A DNA stretch of 64,000 bases from Umezawaea sp036375055 (GTDB lineage: Bacteria; Actinomycetota; Actinomycetes; Mycobacteriales; Pseudonocardiaceae). This document shows positions 1 to 8,113 of the stretch, piece after piece. The notes beneath the pieces were generated by a model that was not told the origin of the DNA, searched no databases, and worked only from the letters and a program-made list of their open reading frames with translations. The translations under genes and the position numbers were made by a program. The stretch is taken from positions 169,838 through 233,837 of the forward strand of contig NZ_DASUSQ010000011.1 of NCBI RefSeq assembly GCF_036375055.1, read 5' to 3'. The number at the start of each line of letters is the position of its first letter. Position 1 is the stretch's first letter.

Positions 1-23
1 CGGCTGACCCCGAACCCCGATCC

Positions 24-64
24 GCCGTCCTCCGCGCGGGCGGCTCGTCCGCGCGGAGGACGGC
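24..64 (+). terminator. strong hairpin, probable terminator of an upstream gene
   Basis: A perfect 16-bp inverted repeat (24-39 pairing with 49-64) encloses a 9-nt loop. It is GC-only, with no U-run, as usual for actinobacterial terminators. It lies 16 nt before the first ATG. A TGA at 5-7 could be the stop of a plus-strand gene left of the window, which cannot be confirmed. A role as a 5' leader structure of the following gene is the alternative. Confidence 0.6.
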
Positions 65-80
65 ACGAGAGAGGAAGACC

Positions 81-887
81 ATGGCGCGATCCAGCACATC
101 CGGTTCGACCCGCCGCCGAGCCGCGCTCACCGCGGTGGCCGTCTGCCTGGCCGCGGCGGTCGTGCCCGCCGTCGGCTCGGCGGCGGGCGGCGACCACGAC
201 CACGGGGCGGACCACCACGGCGGTGGGATCCCCTCGGCGGGCGGCGACGTCCACCCCGCCGCCTTCGACCTGGTGAGGACTACCGTGCGCCGCCAGGGCG
301 ACCGGCTGGTCTTCACCGAACAGGTCCGGGGCGCGGCGGGCTCGGTGAAGCCGAGGCCCACCGGGGCGTTCGCGGGCAGCTCGGTGCTCAGCTACGTGTG
401 GCCCGTGTCGCTCAACCCGTCCACGATCGGCTTCACCAGGGACAGCGGCGTCCTCGCGCTGGCGGCGACCAGCCACCCGGACTTCGACGACACCCCGCTC
501 TACGACGAGAACCACAACGGGGTGAAGAACGACGACGGGCACCTGTGGCACTCCCACTGGGTGGTGCTCGTGCCCGACACCACGCGTCCCGACGGGGCGC
601 TCAAGGTGCGGGACGTCCTGCCCGGCGAGAAGCCGGACCTCCCGAGGACCTGGCCGGGGGTCCCGCTCTACCTCGACAGCCCGCCCTACCCCACGCGGTT
701 CGCCGGGCGCACCGTCCGGATCGAGGTGCCCGCGCGCGACCTCGGGTTCCCGTCGACCTTCTCCTACGACGGGGTGACCGCGGCCCTCAGGGTCAACGGC
801 GACCTGCACGACCCGCTGCTGCGGGTCGAGAACGTCTTCGACGTGGCCTCGGGGACCCTGTCCCTGCCCGGCACCGCGGGGCGCTGA
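81..887 (+). CDS. secreted His-rich hypothetical protein
   Basis: 268 residues. The N-terminus has TRRR at 10-13, then a hydrophobic stretch to about residue 34, a Sec or Tat-like signal peptide. Right after the predicted cleavage site is a short His/Asp cluster (His 39, 41, 45, 46). A second Asp/Asn/His-rich stretch at 141-160 contains DENHNG and HLWHSHW. Both look able to bind metal or calcium; this is inference. I recognise no named family. The start is supported by a purine-rich GAGGAAG a few bases upstream of the ATG. The gene ends 6 bp from the convergent MarR-type gene, whose tail is also Cys/His-rich, so a shared metal theme is possible. Exported protein: confident. Function: unknown. 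Confidence 0.75.
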   Translation: MARSSTSGSTRRRAALTAVAVCLAAAVVPAVGSAAGGDHDHGADHHGGGIPSAGGDVHPAAFDLVRTTVRRQGDRLVFTEQVRGAAGSVKPRPTGAFAGSSVLSYVWPVSLNPSTIGFTRDSGVLALAATSHPDFDDTPLYDENHNGVKNDDGHLWHSHWVVLVPDTTRPDGALKVRDVLPGEKPDLPRTWPGVPLYLDSPPYPTRFAGRTVRIEVPARDLGFPSTFSYDGVTAALRVNGDLHDPLLRVENVFDVASGTLSLPGTAGR

Positions 888-893
888 CCGGGA

Positions 894-1499
894 TCAGGGT
901 TCGAGCGGCTGGTGGTCGGGGCAGGTCACGCGCAGCTCCGCGTCGCCGAAGGGCGCGTCCACGAAGTGGCAGTGGTGGGGGCGGGCGGTGTCCTCCGGGT
1001 GGGCGTCCGGTCCGAAGAACCGGCACGTCAGGCACATGCGGGACACCGGGATCGCCTGGCGGTCCTGCAACGCCTTCATGACGGCGGCGGTGCCGCGGAG
1101 CATCGCGGCGAGGTCGGACTCCGACAGCACGGAGATCGCCTCGCTCATCGTCCGCGACACGGCGGCCAGCCTGCGGGCCTCCGCCTCCCCCTCGGCCGTC
1201 AGCCGCACGACGACCGCCCTCGCGTCCGCCGGGTCGCGGGCGCCGTCCAGGAGCTTCTTGGCCCTCAGCACCTTCACCGCGTCGGACACGGTGGGCGGGG
1301 TGGACGCGAGGGCCCCGACGATGTCGCCCTGGCGACGCGGACGGGCTTCCCCGTCCAGGAAGGTGATGATGTCGGCCTGCAACGGGGAGAGGTTGTGCGG
1401 ACCGCTGTTGCGCCAGGCGTCGATCCGCACGGCCTGGCCGAGGCGCGCGAGCCCGGTCAGGAGTTGGTGCGTCGGCGGCAGACCCGGCACCTCCGGCAT
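894..1499 (-). CDS. MarR-family regulator with Cys/His-rich C-terminal extension
   Basis: 201 residues. Residues about 15-145 are a MarR winged helix: helix-turn-helix near 55-85 (QGDIVGALASTPPTVSDAVKV) and a wing with DPADARAVVVRLT at 89-101. MarR proteins are usually 140-160 residues. This one carries an extra 50-residue tail with C156xxC159, HHCH at 175-178 and C193-P-D-H196, the pattern of a zinc- or iron-binding knuckle. It probably binds DNA as a dimer, with the tail sensing metal or redox state (inference). It converges with the His-rich secreted gene at 81-887 and has a 465-bp gene-free region upstream. The family call is firm; the ligand is unknown. Confidence 0.85.
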   Translation of the reverse strand: MPEVPGLPPTHQLLTGLARLGQAVRIDAWRNSGPHNLSPLQADIITFLDGEARPRRQGDIVGALASTPPTVSDAVKVLRAKKLLDGARDPADARAVVVRLTAEGEAEARRLAAVSRTMSEAISVLSESDLAAMLRGTAAVMKALQDRQAIPVSRMCLTCRFFGPDAHPEDTARPHHCHFVDAPFGDAELRVTCPDHQPLEP

Positions 1500-1964
1500 G
1501 GAGCCCCTCCCCGCGCGAATCCGTACCGCCCCATCCTACAAGCACCCCCCGACGACTCCGTTGTGGACGCGGAGGCGCGGTCGCGCGCCCACCGGACCGC
1601 TGACGTCCGTGCGCGTGCGCGCGGGGACCGTCCACAAGGGAGGGATGGTGGGGGCGAAGGCCGTCGCGAGCGCCGACCGGGACGTCGCGCACGCCCGTCG
1701 TCGGGCCGCGATCCGCGCCGGGATTCCGGGTGGACCGGTGGACCCGCGCCCGAGCCGGCTCCGACCGGGCGGACCGCCTCGGTCGGGGTGGCCCGCCCGC
1801 GGAGAAGAGGCCACGCGCATCCGAACGGGTGAAACATGCCCTCGCACGGAGTAGAACCGGTACCTACCGGGGTACCACGAGGAGAAGGAAGGGCGGTTGA
1901 GCAGACAGCCGTCGGAAGACCGCACGTGGTACCGAACCACGGGTCGTGACGACAGGATGTCCTG
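1500..1964. other. intergenic region between divergent MarR and STAS-ANTAR-GT genes
   Basis: This 465-bp region should hold promoters for both flanking genes. I see no convincing coding frame: the short plus frame from ATG 1645 has a Shine-Dalgarno too close to its start and Arg/Pro-rich, low-information content. Near 1851-1875 two GGTACC hexamers (each self-complementary) sit 12 bp apart centre to centre. No strong hairpin was found. Confidence 0.4.
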
Positions 1965-3680
1965 ATGGAGCACTGGCTCGACGTCCGCGAATCGACCACC
2001 TCCGGTGCCGTGGTGGTCACCGTGACCGGCGAGGTCGACACGGCCACCGCCCCCCTCCTCGCCGACCGCGTCGCCCGCGTCCGCGACGCCCGCGCCGTGA
2101 TCGTCGACCTCAGCGGGGTGAGGCTGCTGGCCGCCGCGGGGGTGACCGTCCTGGTGACCGCCCACCGGGCGTGCGGCGGGCGCGGCACCCCGATGTGGGT
2201 GGTGGCTCCGAACCGGAGCGCGCGGCGGGCCCTGGAGGCCTGCGACCTCGTCTCCGTGCTGCACGTCGTCGCCGAATCGCCCGCGACGACGGCCGCGAAG
2301 CTGACCGACGCGCTGGAGACCCGCGCGAGCGTGGACGCCGCGGTCGGGGTGCTGATCGCGCGGGACGGCCTCGACGAGTCCGGTGCCCGCGCGGCGCTGG
2401 TCGACCAGGCGCGCCGCGCCAAGGTCAGCGTGCGCCGCCACGCCGCGGCGATCGTGTCCAGGGTGTCCGGCCGGACGCCGGGCGGGGCGCGGGACCCCGC
2501 GCGCCGGGAGGCGTCGAGCCTCTACGTCGACCTGGTGTCGGCGGCGTGGGAGTCCGAGTCGCCGGAGCACAGGGCGCACATCGTCGACCTCGCGAGCGCG
2601 TTGCACCGCCTGGGCCACCGGGTCGTGCTCCACGTCCGCCGGACGTCCCCGGACGGTCCGGACTCCGAAACCGCACTGGCCGGGTTCGAGGTCGTCCGCG
2701 TGCCCGCCGGACCCGCGACCCCCCTGTCCAGGGCGGACCTGCTCCCCCACCTCGACGAGTTCGCGTCCGCGCTCGACCACGAGTGGACCGGACGCGCGCC
2801 CGACGTCGCGCACCTGCACTCCTGGCCGTCCGGACTGGGACTGGCCACGAGGGGGACCACCGTCCCGCTCGTGCAGTCGTTCCACGGGCTGGAGCCCTCC
2901 ACCGGGTCGAGCAAGGTCGTGGAACTGGAGAGGCTGACCGCGCTCGCCGCGGACCGCGTCATCGCGGCGAGCAGCGACGAGGTGCTCCGACTGACGCGGA
3001 TCGGGGTGCCGAGGGCGAGGACGTCCTTCGTGCCCCGGGGCGTGGACACCGACCTGTTCACCCCGGACGGTCCCGTCGCACCGCGCGGCACCCGACCCCT
3101 CGTGCTCGCGCTCGGGGACGTGGCGCCGCACAGCGGTGTCGACACCGCGATCGAGGCGATGGCCGCCGTCCCCGACGCCGAACTGCTGGTCGTGGGGCCG
3201 ATCCGGTCCGCGGTCCCCCGCGAGGACCCCGAGGTGGCCAGGCTCGTCCGGCTGGCCCGCGGTCACGACGTCGCCCGCAGGCTGAAGTTCACCGGCCACG
3301 TGGCCCGCCGGAACCTGCCCGCGCTGCTGCGCTCCGCGGACGTCGTCGTCCGCGTGCCCTCGCACGACCCGTCCGGCACCGGTGCGGCGCAGGCCATGGC
3401 GTGCGGGGTCCCGGTGGTGACCACCGCCGTGGGCGCCCTCGCCGACCTCGGCCTCGACGACCTGACCGGCCTGCTGGTGCAGCCGGACGACCCCGCCGCG
3501 CTCGGCCAGGCGCTGCGCGAACTCCTCGCCGATCCCTTCCGGCGGCAGATCTGCGCGATCACGAGCGCCGACCGCGCCCGCACCCGCTACTCGTGGGACC
3601 GGGTGGCGGCGGAGGTCGAGACCGCCTACCGGAAGGTCGCCAGGACCGCGCACGCCGACACCACGGCCAAGCGGACCTGA
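1965..3680 (+). CDS. STAS-ANTAR-glycosyltransferase family 4 fusion protein
   Basis: 571 residues in three modules. Residues 4-100 are a STAS (anti-sigma antagonist) domain; the usual phosphorylation motif DSSG is replaced by AAAG (56-59, after DLSGVRLL), so the regulatory Ser is missing. Residues 115-168 resemble an ANTAR RNA-binding domain (ALETRASVDAAVGVLIARDG, then a helical tail). Residues 185-565 are a GT4-type glycosyltransferase with the typical VPRGVDTDLF and QAMACGVPVVTT segments; the catalytic-nucleotide EX7E motif reads DX7Q. Each module alone is common; this combination on one chain is odd. The product is predicted cytosolic. A hairpin follows the stop directly, so it is probably monocistronic. 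A GAF-ANTAR/PP2C pair lies 1 kb downstream on the other strand. It may be a signalling protein with a sugar-nucleotide-binding output rather than an active enzyme (inference). Confidence 0.8.
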   Translation: MEHWLDVRESTTSGAVVVTVTGEVDTATAPLLADRVARVRDARAVIVDLSGVRLLAAAGVTVLVTAHRACGGRGTPMWVVAPNRSARRALEACDLVSVLHVVAESPATTAAKLTDALETRASVDAAVGVLIARDGLDESGARAALVDQARRAKVSVRRHAAAIVSRVSGRTPGGARDPARREASSLYVDLVSAAWESESPEHRAHIVDLASALHRLGHRVVLHVRRTSPDGPDSETALAGFEVVRVPAGPATPLSRADLLPHLDEFASALDHEWTGRAPDVAHLHSWPSGLGLATRGTTVPLVQSFHGLEPSTGSSKVVELERLTALAADRVIAASSDEVLRLTRIGVPRARTSFVPRGVDTDLFTPDGPVAPRGTRPLVLALGDVAPHSGVDTAIEAMAAVPDAELLVVGPIRSAVPREDPEVARLVRLARGHDVARRLKFTGHVARRNLPALLRSADVVVRVPSHDPSGTGAAQAMACGVPVVTTAVGALADLGLDDLTGLLVQPDDPAALGQALRELLADPFRRQICAITSADRARTRYSWDRVAAEVETAYRKVARTAHADTTAKRT

Positions 3681-3710
3681 GCGCGTGCCCGTGCCAGGAC
3701 GGGCGTGCGC
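3681..3710 (+). terminator. hairpin terminator after the STAS-ANTAR-GT gene
   Basis: A 12-bp stem (3681-3692 with 3699-3710, two G-T pairs) with a 6-nt loop begins at the base after the TGA stop. The 225 bp from here to the ZIP gene contain no recognisable gene. Confidence 0.55.
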
Positions 3711-3934
3711 GGGCCGGCGCGCGGCGACCGGGAGGAAGGACGAGGATGATCGCCGTCGACACCGAGGACCCGTGACGACCGCTCGCCCCCGACCGACCCC
3801 GCACCGCGCCGGTGCCCGCGGAGGTCGTGGCGGCTGACGACCGCGGTCCGGTGTGGACGGACCGGGGCGGTCGTGGACGGCCGCCGGGTGCTCGACGGGA
3901 GGACGGCACCGCCGTCGTCGGAGGAGGTGCGGTG

Positions 3935-4690
3935 ATGCCGCAGTGGCTGGAGGCCGGGCTGTGGGGCCTGGTCGGTGGTGGCGCGCTGCTGCTCGGCGCC
4001 GCCGTGGCGTGGCGGGTCCCGGTGTCGAGGGGCGTCGTGGCCGCGATCATGGCGTTCGGCGCGGGCGTGCTCATCTCGGCACTGGCGTTCGACCTGGTCG
4101 ACGAGGCGGAGCGGTCGGGTGGCCTAGTGCCCGCGGTCGTGGGTTTCCTGGGCGGTGCCGGTGCGTACGTCCTGGCCAACGTCGTGCTCGCCCGCCGGGG
4201 CGCCCGGCACCGCAAGCGCTCCGGCGACCAGCAGTCGTCGGAGGCGGACGTGCGGGGCAGCGGTGCGGCCATCGCGATCGGAGCGCTGCTGGACGGCGTG
4301 CCGGAGTCCGTGGTCCTGGGCCTGTCCCTGCTGGGCGGCAACGGGATCGGCGTCTCGGTGCTGGTCGCGGTGTTCATCTCGAACGTCCCCGAGGGGCTGT
4401 CCAGCGTCGCGGGCATGAAGCGCGCGGGCCGCGGCGCGCGCTACGTGTTCGGCGTCTGGGGCGGTATCGCCCTCGCCAGCGGACTGGCGGCCCTGCTCGG
4501 GAACCTGCTGCTGCGCGACGCCCCGCCCGCGACCGTCGCGGTCATCACCGCCGTCGCCGCCGGAGCGATCCTCACCATGGTCGCCGACACCATGATCCCC
4601 GAGGCCTTCGAGCGCAGCGGCGTCTACACGGGCCTCATCGCCGCGATCGGGTTCCTCACCGCGTTCACCGTCGGGCACCTCGGCGGCTGA
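3935..4690 (+). CDS. ZIP-family divalent metal transporter
   Basis: 251 residues with about eight hydrophobic segments and a hydrophilic loop between segments 3 and 4 (RRGARHRKRSGDQQ). Family signatures are GALLDGVPESVVLGLSL and FISNVPEGLSSVAGMKR, which correspond to the metal-coordinating N/D-x-x-P-E motifs of ZIP helices IV and V. ZIP proteins import zinc, iron or manganese into the cytosol; the substrate cannot be told here. The ATG at 3935 (preceded in frame by GTG 3932) was chosen because GGAGGAG lies at a proper distance; a frame open further upstream to 3812 has no such site and is low-complexity. It converges with the PP2C gene, 10 bp away. Confidence 0.85.
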   Translation: MPQWLEAGLWGLVGGGALLLGAAVAWRVPVSRGVVAAIMAFGAGVLISALAFDLVDEAERSGGLVPAVVGFLGGAGAYVLANVVLARRGARHRKRSGDQQSSEADVRGSGAAIAIGALLDGVPESVVLGLSLLGGNGIGVSVLVAVFISNVPEGLSSVAGMKRAGRGARYVFGVWGGIALASGLAALLGNLLLRDAPPATVAVITAVAAGAILTMVADTMIPEAFERSGVYTGLIAAIGFLTAFTVGHLGG

Positions 4691-4700
4691 GGGAACCCGA

Positions 4701-6113
4701 TCACGGCTCAAGGCGGACGCGAGGACCACCCGGACCCGACCACACCGCCAACAGCACCGTCACGTCACCACGCGGCTCACCACCGTCGTGGTCCAGCACG
4801 GCGCGCAGCAGCAGGCGGGCCGCCTCCGGCGGTGGCTCGACCTCGGTGCGCAACCGCCCCAGCAGGTCAGCGAGGCGGTCCGCCCCGAAGCCCCCGCCCA
4901 CCACACCGCCGGTGTGCAGCAGCAGCCAGTCACCCGGCTCGACGACCGCTTCGGCGGCCTCACCCCCGAAGCCCGCGCCGCGCCTCCCCGCGTCCAGGGC
5001 GGTCACCCCACCGTCCCGCACCACCAGGAGCCGCGCGGTGCCCGCCGTGAGGAAGCGCGTCCGCCCGGTGCGCAGGTCGAGTTCGGCGAGCGCACCGCCT
5101 GCGTGCCGACCCGACCCGAACGCCGTGGTCAGCTCCTGCTCGACGGCGTGCGCCTGCCCGGTCAGCGGCAGTCCCCCGCGCCGGGCCGTGCGGTAGGCGG
5201 CGAGCGCGGCGGCCGTGACGAGCGCCGGGTCCGGGGTCCCGCTGCCGGCGTCGAAGATCGCCAGGTGGGCCGTCGTCTCCGACAGGGCGTAGTCGAACGC
5301 GCCGGTGCCGGGCTCGCCCGAGCCCGCCACCGCGACGGTGTCGGTGCCCGCGGTCAACGGCGGGCGCACGTCCCGCAGCAGTTCGACCGCGGGGGTGCTC
5401 GACCGCCGCCGGGGCAGGTCCAGCCCGTCGCCGTACTTGCCCGTGGTGACGACCAGGTGCCCGAGCAGGCGGCACAGCCACCGGCACTGCTCGCGCAGGT
5501 TCGGGTCGCGCGCCTCGGCCGGGTCGGCGAAGGTCACCTCGACGACACCGAGGCGGTCGGTCCCGTCCAGCAGCACCGACCACAGCCGGGGCACCCCGTC
5601 GCGGGTCTCGACCACCTCGTCCACCGCTCGGAACGCCCGGCCCGCGGTGGTGCCGTCGACGGCCAGGGCGTCCCGCCCCTCCTCGGAGAGCACGGGGACC
5701 AGCAGGCGCTGCGCGTGGTCGACGAGGTAGACCTCCAGCCGCACGCCCAGTTCCCGGCCCGCGGCCAGCGCCACGGCGGGCAGGCGCTCCGGCGGGGCGC
5801 GGTGCGCGCCGTCGAGCAGGTCCACCAGCGCGGCCAGCGGCCCGGTGGCGGGTTTCGCCTGGCGGACCGCCCTGCTGTAGGGCACCCGGCGCAGCCAGTC
5901 CAGCTCGTCGAGCCGTTCGTTGATCGCGTGCGCGAGCACGTCGCGCTGGAAGGCGGGCAGCGGAAGCAGGCCGTACAGGTAGGCCTCGACCTCCACCGGG
6001 CCCGCGTCCCCGCCGAGGGCGAAGTACCGCAGCCACAGCTCGTCCGTGCTCAGGCCGGTCCGCTCGGCGCACGTCGCCAGCAGACGCCGCTGGTCACCCT
6101 CATCGGTCGACAA
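4701..6113 (-). CDS. SpoIIE/PP2C-type Ser/Thr phosphatase (RsbU-like)
   Basis: 470 residues. The N-terminal 90 residues are a helical module (LWLRYFALGG, EVEAYLYGLLPLP, RDVLAHAINERLDEL) often seen in actinobacterial SpoIIE-type phosphatases. About 95-220 resembles a GAF-like sensor. About 245-460 is the PP2C_SIG/SpoIIE fold, with GAFDYALSETTAHLAIFDAGSG, TAGTARLLVVRDGG, DWLLLHTGGVV and RGDVTVLLAVW matching the usual metal-binding and substrate loops. The first acidic metal site is degenerate. Family role: dephosphorylating STAS anti-anti-sigma factors in partner switching. It overlaps the upstream GAF-ANTAR gene by 14 nt, so the two are probably translationally coupled. Confidence 0.85.
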   Translation of the reverse strand: MSTDEGDQRRLLATCAERTGLSTDELWLRYFALGGDAGPVEVEAYLYGLLPLPAFQRDVLAHAINERLDELDWLRRVPYSRAVRQAKPATGPLAALVDLLDGAHRAPPERLPAVALAAGRELGVRLEVYLVDHAQRLLVPVLSEEGRDALAVDGTTAGRAFRAVDEVVETRDGVPRLWSVLLDGTDRLGVVEVTFADPAEARDPNLREQCRWLCRLLGHLVVTTGKYGDGLDLPRRRSSTPAVELLRDVRPPLTAGTDTVAVAGSGEPGTGAFDYALSETTAHLAIFDAGSGTPDPALVTAAALAAYRTARRGGLPLTGQAHAVEQELTTAFGSGRHAGGALAELDLRTGRTRFLTAGTARLLVVRDGGVTALDAGRRGAGFGGEAAEAVVEPGDWLLLHTGGVVGGGFGADRLADLLGRLRTEVEPPPEAARLLLRAVLDHDGGEPRGDVTVLLAVWSGPGGPRVRLEP

Positions 6114-6855
6114 CGTCGACTCCCCGGTCGTGGTGGTCGTCCCACGTCGACCGCACCACCGCGCGCGCGACGTCCCGCAGCGGCGCGCGGTCGCGGTGGG
6201 ACAGGGACACCAGCTGCGCGAACGCGGTGTCCGGGTCGACGTGCCCGCGTTCGGCCAGGACGCCCTTGGCGGTGGCGACCGCGTCGCGGTCGCGCAGCGC
6301 GGCGGTCAGGCGGTCGCCGAACCACCGGGCGTCGTCGCGGGAGCTGACCTCGGCCAGCAGCACGGCGGCCTGCTCGGCGAACAGCCCGACCAGGTGCTCC
6401 TCCCGCTCGCCGAACGCGCCCGGCTCGACGGCGTAGACCTTGACGGCTCCCAGGCAGCGCCCCGCCGTCAGGAGCGGGACGCTCAGAGAGGCCCGCACCC
6501 CCAGGTGCGCCGCCCGCTCGCACCACCGCCGCCACCGCGGCTCGGTGGCGATGTCGTCGACCCGGCACACCACGCGGTCCAGCGCCGCGACCAGGCACGG
6601 CCCCTCGTCCAGGTCGTACTGGAGCTGGTCGGCCTCCCACACCAGCGGATCGGAGGCCGCGGCGGTGAGCCTGCGCCCCGAGTCGTCCACCAGGCTGACC
6701 CCGGCGCCCACCGAGTCGGGGACGATCCCGGCGGCCAGGGCGACGACGAGTTCCACCGCCGTGTCCACGGTCTGCCTCGTCATCAGGTGGCCGGACACCC
6801 TCGCGACCAGCACGGCAGGCTCGTCCGCCTGCGGCGACTCCCGTTCCACGACCAC
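6100..6855 (-). CDS. GAF-ANTAR domain protein
   Basis: 251 residues. A GAF sensor spans about 20-170 (VGAGVSLVDDSGRR, DEGPCLVAALDR, ASLSVPLLTAGRCLGAVKVYA, FAEQAAVLL). A C-terminal ANTAR domain spans about 175-240 (LTAALRDRDAVATAKGVLAERG, then TAFAQLVSLSHRDRAPLRDVA). ANTAR domains bind paired hairpins in RNA and act as antiterminators; GAF supplies ligand or redox input. It is the first gene of a two-gene operon with the PP2C phosphatase, overlapping it by 14 nt. A sigma-B-like promoter motif lies about 37 bp upstream. No paired ANTAR-target hairpins were seen in its own leader. Confidence 0.88.
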   Translation of the reverse strand: MVVERESPQADEPAVLVARVSGHLMTRQTVDTAVELVVALAAGIVPDSVGAGVSLVDDSGRRLTAAASDPLVWEADQLQYDLDEGPCLVAALDRVVCRVDDIATEPRWRRWCERAAHLGVRASLSVPLLTAGRCLGAVKVYAVEPGAFGEREEHLVGLFAEQAAVLLAEVSSRDDARWFGDRLTAALRDRDAVATAKGVLAERGHVDPDTAFAQLVSLSHRDRAPLRDVARAVVRSTWDDHHDRGVDVVDR

Positions 6856-6891
6856 GTCCTCACCACGTCGACAGGACCTCGATGCGTGATC

Positions 6892-6915
6892 TACCCGTTT
6901 CTCGGGCCTTCACAC
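6892..6915 (-). promoter_or_regulatory. candidate sigma-B-type promoter for the GAF-ANTAR/PP2C operon
   Basis: On the minus strand GTGTG (plus 6911-6915) is followed after 14 nt by GGGTA (plus 6892-6896), close to the actinobacterial stress-sigma consensus GTTT-N14/16-GGGTA. It sits 37 bp before the start codon. This is a motif match only; the -35 half is imperfect. Confidence 0.4.
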
Positions 6916-7242
6916 CACCTCCCCGGACGACGTGAGCGAAATCCCAGGTCGCGGGAGTACGAACCTCCCGTGCGACCGTCGGCCGAACGGGACACCGGGG
7001 CAGCCCTCGACGTCGCCGCGCCACCTCCCCCACGACGGGGGGACCCTGGTGGACGCGGGTGCCGGGGCGTGACCGGCGGCGGCCCGGCCGACCCGTTCGC
7101 GGGCCTGCGCCCACCGCTGGGAACACCCGCGGCGGCGTGAGCAGGCGGGTTAGCGGGCGGGCACGGGCTGTGCCATCCTGGCCCGGACGTGGTGGCGGGC
7201 GAGGGCCCCACGGTCGGGCCCCGTGCGCGGGAAGGGTGGGCG
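6916..7242. other. intergenic region with no recognisable gene
   Basis: About 330 bp between the divergent GAF-ANTAR and glycosyltransferase genes. It should contain the promoter of the glycosyltransferase pair. No significant hairpin, repeat or convincing reading frame was seen. Confidence 0.4.
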
Positions 7243-8055
7243 TTGCCGACAGTCTCGATCATCACCGCCGCGTACGCACCGAAGGCGGACTTCCTTCGGG
7301 CCACCGCGGACAGCGTCTCGGCACAGGTCCTGCCCGCGGGCTGGGACGTCGAGTGGGTCGTCCAGGAGGACGGGGCCGACCCGTCGCTCGCGGGCTTCTT
7401 CGAGGGTGTTCCCGAGGCCCGGTACGGCGCCAACGGCGTGCGGCTCGGGATCAGCGCCACCCGGAACCTGGCGCTGTCACGCGCTTCCGGCGAACTGGTG
7501 CAGGTCCTCGACCACGACGACGTCCTGCTCCCCGGCGCCGTGGCGACGCTGCTGACCGCGTTCGAGCACCACGACGTCCACTGGGCCGTCGGCGCGGCGG
7601 ACGACCTGCTCCCCGACGGCACGCGCAAGGCGTGGGACTCGGCGCTGCCCTTCGGGCTGGTCGAGGCGGGCGCGGTGAACGCGTGGGCCGAGGCCCACGG
7701 CGGCAACTGGCCCGTGCACTGCGCCGGGCTGCTCATGCGGACGGATTCCCTGCGGGCCGTGGGGGGCTGGGCGTCGAGCCCGGCGGACGACGACCTCATC
7801 GCCTTCGCCGCGCTGTCCGAACTGGGCGCGGGCTGGAACGAGGAGAGGGTCACCTGGCTGTACCGGCAGCACGCCGGGCAGACGACCCGGTCGGACGCCC
7901 TCGCCGCCCTGCGCGACGTGGGACGGCTCATGGCGCTGCAACGCGTCGCGGCCCTGCGCACCGCGGGCCTGACGCTCGCCCCGCCCGGTCCCGCGGCGCG
8001 GAGCGCGGACGTGCGGCTGCTGGCCAACAGCAAACCACCGGCGAGCCTGGGCTAG
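7243..8055 (+). CDS. glycosyltransferase family 2 protein
   Basis: About 270 residues from the proposed TTG start, giving the typical GT-A opening PTVSIITAAYAPKADFLRATADSV. A longer in-frame version from 7189 adds 18 atypical residues; GAAGGG 6-12 nt before the TTG favours the shorter form. The nucleotide-sugar and metal site is visible as WVVQEDGAD and the DxD-like LDHDDVLLPGA. The C-terminal acceptor half includes NWPVHCAGLLMRTDSLRAVGGW. It is probably a cytosolic or membrane-associated inverting transferase. A GT4 enzyme follows after 58 bp on the same strand, so the two may glycosylate the same acceptor. The acceptor is unknown. Confidence 0.8.
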   Translation: MPTVSIITAAYAPKADFLRATADSVSAQVLPAGWDVEWVVQEDGADPSLAGFFEGVPEARYGANGVRLGISATRNLALSRASGELVQVLDHDDVLLPGAVATLLTAFEHHDVHWAVGAADDLLPDGTRKAWDSALPFGLVEAGAVNAWAEAHGGNWPVHCAGLLMRTDSLRAVGGWASSPADDDLIAFAALSELGAGWNEERVTWLYRQHAGQTTRSDALAALRDVGRLMALQRVAALRTAGLTLAPPGPAARSADVRLLANSKPPASLG

Positions 8056-8068
8056 TCCACAGTGGACT
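8054..8068. promoter_or_regulatory. 15-bp perfect dyad AGTCCAC-A-GTGGACT
   Basis: Seven-bp perfect arms flank a single central A. The dyad overlaps the stop of the GT2 gene and lies upstream of the GT4 gene. The one-base spacer favours a protein-binding operator over an RNA hairpin. The same core (TCCACAGTGGA) occurs at 43467-43477. Confidence 0.4.
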
Positions 8069-8113
8069 GACGTGTCCGCGATCACGGTGGTGGCCGCGTG
8101 GAACACTGCGGTC

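Noticed and set aside
1645..1854. Small plus frame in the gap before the STAS-ANTAR-GT gene
   Set aside because: Shine-Dalgarno-like sequence sits too close to the ATG and the product is Arg/Pro-rich without a pattern.
6860..7126. 88-codon minus frame upstream of the GAF-ANTAR gene
   Set aside because: It covers the promoter region, is Arg/Pro/Gly-rich and has no recognisable feature.
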